Below the pieces are notes generated by a model. It saw only the letters and a list, made by a program, of their open reading frames with translations, had not been told where the DNA came from and did not search any database. The translations under genes were made by a program, and so were the position numbers. A DNA stretch of 64,000 nt from Streptomyces sp. CB01881 (GTDB lineage: Bacteria; Actinomycetota; Actinomycetes; Streptomycetales; Streptomycetaceae), in assembly GCF_002953255.1 (NCBI RefSeq), contig NZ_CP026498.1:6141756-6205755 (forward strand), in the 5' to 3' direction. Numbering within the stretch: the first letter of the stretch is position 1; each line of letters begins with the position of its first letter. Below, piece by piece: positions 59,880-64,000 of the stretch.

Positions 59880-61085
59880 ATGGTGCTGATGGTACTCCGG
59901 AAGGCCGGTACGGCCGCCGCCGCTGCGGGAGTTGTCGCGGTCGGCTTCATCGGACTTGTCACGTTCGGGACGTATGCGGCGAGTGGTGCACCGCAGCAGT
60001 CGGCCAATCGCGCCGCCCTCTCGCCGGGCACCGTTCCGGCGGCCTACCAGGGGCCGATCCAGCAGTGGGGATCGCTCTGTCCGGAGATCTCCCCGCCGAT
60101 GCTCGCGGCGCAGCTGTACCAGGAAAGCGGTTTCGACCCGCGCGCCCGGTCGGGCGTGGGCGCGCAGGGAATGGCGCAGTTCATGCCGGAGACCTGGGGA
60201 ACATACGGCACGGACGGCAACAATGACGGCAAGAAGGATGTCTGGGACCCGATGGACGCGATCGCCTCGGCGGCCACGTTCGACTGCGCGCTCGCCAAGG
60301 ACGTCGCCAAGGTGCCGGGTGACCGCCAGGCCAACCTGCTGGCCGCCTACAACGCCGGCCCGTACGCGGTGACGAGGTACAACGGGGTGCCTCCGTACAG
60401 GGAGACGCAGGGCTATGTGAAGAACATCCAGGCGATGGCCCGCAGCTTCACCGCGCCGACGGCGCCGGTGGAGGTCTCCCAGCAGTCGTCCGGCGCGATC
60501 TACTTCGCGCAGACCAAGCTCGGCACCCCGTACCTGTGGGGCGGCGAGGGGCTGCCCTCGCAGAACGGGCGGTTCGACTGTTCCGGGCTCACCCAGGCCG
60601 CGTACGCCAGCGTGGGCATCACGCTCCCCCGGGTGGCCAACGACCAGTGGTACGCCGGGCAGCACCCCTCGCGCGACCAGCTCCGCCCGGGGGACCTGGT
60701 GTTCTGGGCGACGGACCTCACCGACCCCCGCAGCATCCACCACGTCGGCATCTACGTCGGCGGCGGCTACATGATCAACGCTCCGCACACCGGCGCGGTG
60801 ATCCGCTACGACAAGATCGACACCAGGGAGTACATCGGCGCCACCCGGGTCACCTCGGACGGCGCCCAGGCCCTGCCGGGGCGCAACGCGGACGGCAGCA
60901 TCACCGCCCCGAGCCGCCCGGCCGATCCCGCCCCGGCCAACCCGGCCGGCCCGGCTCCGGGCGGCCAGTCCGCCCCGGCCAACCCGGCGACCGCCGCGGC
61001 GGCACCGGCCGCCCCGGTGTCCCGGGCGGCCGTCGCGGCCGGGCCCGCACCGACAGGTCCAGGTCAAACACCTGCAAAGAGCTGA
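59880..61085 (+). CDS. Bifunctional lytic transglycosylase / NlpC-P60 endopeptidase, VirB1-like (401 aa)
   Basis: Wall hydrolase with both glycan- and peptide-cleaving domains. N-terminal helix (about 10-32), SLT domain with catalytic Glu 82 (YQESGFDPRA) and GMAQFMPETWGTYG, NlpC/P60 domain with Cys 234 (FDCSGLTQAAY) and His 288 (HHVGIYVGGG), then a Pro/Ala-rich tail. Two-domain SLT-NlpC proteins are the usual VirB1 of Gram-positive conjugation systems. ATG at 59880. Divergent from the other T4SS-like genes across a 233-base gap of lower GC. Confidence 0.92.
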   Translation: MVLMVLRKAGTAAAAAGVVAVGFIGLVTFGTYAASGAPQQSANRAALSPGTVPAAYQGPIQQWGSLCPEISPPMLAAQLYQESGFDPRARSGVGAQGMAQFMPETWGTYGTDGNNDGKKDVWDPMDAIASAATFDCALAKDVAKVPGDRQANLLAAYNAGPYAVTRYNGVPPYRETQGYVKNIQAMARSFTAPTAPVEVSQQSSGAIYFAQTKLGTPYLWGGEGLPSQNGRFDCSGLTQAAYASVGITLPRVANDQWYAGQHPSRDQLRPGDLVFWATDLTDPRSIHHVGIYVGGGYMINAPHTGAVIRYDKIDTREYIGATRVTSDGAQALPGRNADGSITAPSRPADPAPANPAGPAPGGQSAPANPATAAAAPAAPVSRAAVAAGPAPTGPGQTPAKS

Positions 61086-61278
61086 CCCGCCCCGGACCGT
61101 CGGGTGTGCGTGCCCTGTGGACGCTGAGTCAAGTTTCGATAACCGCGTGTTTCCGTGGAACGCTGTGCACCGGTTATGACGTTGTGTCCGATGGCCCCGC
61201 GTCACCTTCCCGGCCGGGAGGGACGGGCGGGGCCAGGGCCGGAACCAACAGCTGCTGCGGACCAGAAGGAGGTGCGGC

Positions 61279-61995
61279 GTGTCGACGCCGCTTGCCGACA
61301 CGACCAACCCCGACCTCGGCCTGCTCTACGCCGTCAACGGCCTGGCCAAGCGCTCCCCGGAGTGGCTGGACCACCTGGTCTCCTGGATCGGCGAGTACGG
61401 CATCCTGATCGGCCTGGCCCTGCTGGGCCTGGTCGGCTGGCTGCAGGCGAGACGCCGCCCGGACGCCCCGGTGGCCGTCGCGGGCCTGCTGTGGGCTCCG
61501 CTGTCGGTCGCCATCGCCGAGCTGGCCAACCTGCCGATCGCCGCCATCGTGGACCGGCCGCGCCCGTTCGTCGACCACGCCGGGCTGGACGTGCTGGTGG
61601 ACGGCAAGGCCGGCACGCACTCCTTCGTCAGCGACCACTCGACGATGTCGATGGGCATCGCGGTGGCGCTGTTCCTGGTGAACCGGCGGCTGGGCTGGAT
61701 CGCCGGCGGACTCGCCCTGCTCCAGGGCTTCTGCCGGATGTACATGGGCGTCCACTACCCGACCGACGTGATCGGCGGCTTCGCGCTCGCCACCGCAGTG
61801 GTCCTGCTGCTGGCGCCGATCGCGATGGCCGTCCTGGTCCCGCTCTGCCACGCGTTGGGCCGCACCGTCGCCGCACCGCTGATCAGGGCGCCGCAGAGCG
61901 GCCCCCGCCCGCGCGGCGGCCGGCGGCGGGGCGGCGACGGACGCGGCACCGTCCGGACCGACGAGCAGCCGCCGGAGTCCGACCTGGCCGCCTGA
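61279..61995 (+). CDS. PAP2-family membrane phosphatase (238 aa)
   Basis: Lipid or undecaprenyl pyrophosphate phosphatase type. Six or so membrane helices, with the three-part active site: VDRPRPF (KxxxxxxRP-like), FVSDHSTMS (the usual SGH is SDH) and RMYMGVHYPTDVIGG. GTG at 61279 with SD AGGAGG. Could recycle bactoprenol pyrophosphate or remodel phospholipids. Confidence 0.88.
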   Translation: MSTPLADTTNPDLGLLYAVNGLAKRSPEWLDHLVSWIGEYGILIGLALLGLVGWLQARRRPDAPVAVAGLLWAPLSVAIAELANLPIAAIVDRPRPFVDHAGLDVLVDGKAGTHSFVSDHSTMSMGIAVALFLVNRRLGWIAGGLALLQGFCRMYMGVHYPTDVIGGFALATAVVLLLAPIAMAVLVPLCHALGRTVAAPLIRAPQSGPRPRGGRRRGGDGRGTVRTDEQPPESDLAA

Positions 61996-62046
61996 GCCCC
62001 TCCCCGCCTCCCCCGGGCCGCACGCGGGCCGGGGGCCGGGGCCCGG

Positions 62047-62247
62047 CTACGACCCGGGGCCGTCGTTCGCGGTGAGGTGGTCGGCGGCCTCGCGCCGGGT
62101 CAGGTCGCGGGAGCGGCGGGCCGGTGAGAACCAGCCACAGCTACAGATCGCGAAGCAGAAGGAACCGCGCTCGCTGATCGCGACGCGGTGCTCGGGCATC
62201 CGGGCGGTGCCGGGGTCAGCCGGCAGCTCACTGTGCACGTGCTTCAC
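62047..62247 (-). CDS. Small conserved Cys-containing protein (66 aa)
   Basis: Starts MKHVHSELPADPG and contains FCFAICSCGWFSPARRSRDLTRREAADHL, a CxC-G-W motif followed by an Arg-rich helix. Possibly a zinc-knuckle fragment. GTG at 62247; no strong SD. Codon use is genuine. Function unknown. Confidence 0.68.
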   Translation of the reverse strand: MKHVHSELPADPGTARMPEHRVAISERGSFCFAICSCGWFSPARRSRDLTRREAADHLTANDGPGS

Positions 62248-62397
62248 CGTAACGCCCCGGAAGCCCGGCGCGCGACGTCCAGTGCGCGCCGGGTTCCGCG
62301 TAACCCCTCGGACCTCAACTCGTTTGCCCGACAAGAGCTCTGCCCACCCGGTGGTGGTGACCGGCGGGGCAGTCGGGCCCGAGGGGGTTGTCGCGAG

Positions 62398-63306
62398 ATG
62401 AAGATGACCGGCGTGCAGCGCAGCGGCCGGCGGCACGGCCGCCCGCTGCCACACCTGCGGTCGGCGGCCGGGGCCTTCGTGGTCGCCGCCGCCCTGGCCG
62501 GGCTGGCCGGCTGTACGGGCGGCTCCGCGGCCTCCAGCGGTTCGGCCGACCGGAAGGCCGCCGCCCCCGACCAGCTCTCCGCCGACCCGCTGACGGCCGT
62601 CCGCAACGCCGCCGACATCACCGGCCGGACGGGCTCCGCGCACACCGGTACCGAGCTGGTCACCGAGTCCGCCGACAAGAAGGCCGTCTTCACCGGCACC
62701 GGCGGCTACGACTACGTGAAGCGGATCGGGCGGCTGGAGGTGGCGGTGCCGCCGGGCGCGGCGACCACCGGGAAGATCGTCGAGGTGGTCCTGCCCGGCA
62801 CCGTCTACCTGCAGAACAGCGGCGCCAAGGTGCCCGAGGGCAAGTGGGTCAAGCTGGACGTGCGCCAGCTGCCGGACGGCAACCTGGTCTCCAGCGGGGC
62901 CACCGACCCGGCCTCCGCCACCGGTGCGCTGCGCGGGGCCCAGAAGGCGGACCTGGTCGGCACCGAGACGGTCGGCGGGGTGGCGCTGAAGCACTACCGC
63001 GGCACCCTGGACCTCGCCAAGGCGGCCGAGGCCACCGGCGGGCGGGGCGGGGACGGCCTGCGGATGGCGGCGCAGACCTTCACGGTCAAGGAGGTCCCGT
63101 ACGACGCCTGGCTGGACGAGCAGGGCCGGCTGCACAAGGTGGTCGAGGTGTTCACCTTCGCCGGGGTGGCCGGCTCCAAGGAGGCGAAGGACCAGGTGAA
63201 GGTCACGTCGACCACCTCGTTGGCCGACTTCGGCAAGCCGGTCGAGGCGGCCGAGCCGCCGGCCGCCGACATCTACGCGATGAAGCCCACGGAGAGCCCG
63301 AAGTAG
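62398..63306 (+). CDS. Secreted lipoprotein, LprG/LolA-like fold possible (302 aa)
   Basis: Signal peptide with lipobox LAGLAGC (Cys about residue 40), then a beta-rich domain: TGSAHTGTELVTESADKKAVFTGTGGYDY, VYLQNSGAKVPEGKWVKLDV, LKHYRGTLDL, YDAWLDEQGRLHKVVE. This antiparallel pattern with repeated short strands resembles mycobacterial LppX/LprG carriers of lipids. ATG at 62398 with SD GAGGGGG. Confidence 0.82.
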   Translation: MKMTGVQRSGRRHGRPLPHLRSAAGAFVVAAALAGLAGCTGGSAASSGSADRKAAAPDQLSADPLTAVRNAADITGRTGSAHTGTELVTESADKKAVFTGTGGYDYVKRIGRLEVAVPPGAATTGKIVEVVLPGTVYLQNSGAKVPEGKWVKLDVRQLPDGNLVSSGATDPASATGALRGAQKADLVGTETVGGVALKHYRGTLDLAKAAEATGGRGGDGLRMAAQTFTVKEVPYDAWLDEQGRLHKVVEVFTFAGVAGSKEAKDQVKVTSTTSLADFGKPVEAAEPPAADIYAMKPTESPK

Positions 63307-63478
63307 CCTGACGCAGGGGCGCCGCCGGCGTCGGTGGGCCACCCGGAGAGGGCGGGCCCACCCGTTTCGGCGACGCCGAGATGGCCCGTCCGTGCCATGT
63401 GGGCGGGCTCCGAAGTGCCTAGGCTGGACGTCGGGTGGCTGCCGCCCGGGCTGGCGAGGCGCTGAAGGGGTGGTGCAG

Positions 63479-63676
63479 GTGGTTTCGTCCACGGGCGGCC
63501 GCAGCGGCGGCCACGACGACGCGGCCCTCGACGAGATCGACCTGGCCGGTGAGCTGATGATCGCCGCCACGGCCAGTACCGACGACCGGCTGCCGACCGA
63601 ACGGATCGACGAGGTGCTGCTGGACCGGCCCGACGGCGGGGCGTCCGCCGACGGGCCGCCGGGGGGCGGGCAGTAG
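63479..63676 (+). CDS. Small acidic hypothetical protein (65 aa)
   Basis: GTG at 63479 with SD GAAGGGG 8 bases upstream. Core DDAALDEIDLAGELMIAATASTDDRLPTERIDEVLLDR is helical and acidic; the tail is Gly/Pro-rich. Similar small proteins occur before csoR in streptomycetes as I recall. Function unknown. Confidence 0.65.
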   Translation: MVSSTGGRSGGHDDAALDEIDLAGELMIAATASTDDRLPTERIDEVLLDRPDGGASADGPPGGGQ

Positions 63677-63685
63677 CGCCCCTCG

Positions 63686-64000
63686 TCAGCTGCGCAGCAG
63701 CCGGGCGATCGCGGCGGTGGCCTCCGCCACCTTGGCCTCCAGCTCGGTGCCGCCCTCCTCGGCGGCCGCGGCGACGCAGTGCCGCAGGTGCTCCTCCAGC
63801 AGCGAGAGCGCGAAGGACTGCAGGGCCTTGGTGCTGGCCGACACCTGGGTGAGCACGTCGATGCAGTAGACGTCCTCGTCGACCATCCGCTGGAGGCCGC
63901 GGATCTGGCCCTCGATCCGGCGAAGCCGCTTGAGGTGGGCGTCCTTCTGGGCGCTGTACCCGTGCTGCCCGTGACCGTGCCCGGTGTGCGGGGCCGCCTC
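63686..64000 (-). CDS. csoR: Copper-sensing repressor CsoR, 5' end cut by the window
   Basis: All-helical CsoR/RcnR-family repressor. LKRLRRIEGQIRGLQRMVDEDVYCIDVLTQ holds the first Cys and LLEEHLRHC the His and second Cys, giving the Cys-His-Cys copper site. A His-rich N-terminal stretch (HTGHGHGQHG) precedes it. The start codon is beyond 64000; the frame is open to the edge. Confidence 0.92.
   Translation of the reverse strand, partial: EAAPHTGHGHGQHGYSAQKDAHLKRLRRIEGQIRGLQRMVDEDVYCIDVLTQVSASTKALQSFALSLLEEHLRHCVAAAAEEGGTELEAKVAEATAAIARLLRS

Overview
This is a contiguous piece of a very high-GC actinobacterial chromosome. Third codon positions are almost always G or C, GTG and TTG starts are common, and operons overlap by GTGA or ATGA. 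Gene content points to a streptomycete (Streptomyces or Kitasatospora): a lone groEL under CIRCE elements, DasR-type operators at nagKA, GlnR, Nur, RsiG, a CdgB-like diguanylate cyclase, TerD, and a cmd-type membrane gene cluster. All gene names come from recognising the translated sequence; no database search was run. I saw no tRNA, rRNA, CRISPR array, insertion sequence or phage gene.

Layout. 1-3.1 kb (minus strand): 5' part of groEL with two CIRCE boxes, a cold-shock gene, then a sulfur-carrier gene and a threonine-synthase-like gene behind a SAM-type riboswitch. 3.2-7.4 kb: glucosyl-3-phosphoglycerate synthase, trehalose-6-phosphate synthase and phosphatase, small genes. 7.4-11.2 kb: an orphan sugar-binding lipoprotein facing nagK-nagA, with three DasR-like operators. 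11.2-16.8 kb: a carbohydrate-binding membrane protein, a GAF-PAS-GGDEF protein with a Crp-like site upstream, flavin reductase, ArfB, a hypothetical gene, terD. 16.9-34.7 kb: a mostly minus-strand housekeeping block (folK, folB, folP, MprF-like synthase, folE, ftsH, hpt, tilS, a zinc protease, dacB) interrupted by an esterase and a ferritin-like gene, ending with ppa. 35-45.6 kb: dodecin, asparaginase, rsiG, dtd, ygfZ, nur, nitrobindin-like, DsrE-like, a rhodanese operon behind a Cys-rich leader peptide, a DUF2993 protein, a large membrane protein and a second ubiquitin-like carrier. 46-53.8 kb: glnR, a LacI regulator, an HtrA-like protease with its two-component system, a secreted 5'-nucleotidase. 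54-61.1 kb: a type IV secretion-like cluster (split VirB4, VirB6-, VirB8- and VirB2-like proteins, and a divergent VirB1-like wall hydrolase). 61.2-64 kb: a PAP2 phosphatase, small proteins, a lipoprotein, and CsoR cut by the window end.

How parts fit. Two second-messenger threads meet here: c-di-GMP (a synthase and the anti-sigma factor RsiG that reads it) and probably cAMP (the Crp-like site at the cyclase gene). Sulfur metabolism recurs: a SAM-sensing RNA ahead of a PLP enzyme and a sulfur carrier, a rhodanese operon behind a Cys codon-rich leader, DsrE-like and YgfZ proteins. The most interesting items are (1) the riboswitch/threonine-synthase-like/sulfur-carrier unit, whose carrier ends Gly-Gly-Cys, a candidate thiocarboxylate-dependent sulfur-assimilation route; (2) short tandem duplications that contain stop codons at several gene ends; (3) the relaxase-less T4SS-like cluster; (4) the Cys leader with its promoter and phased direct repeats.
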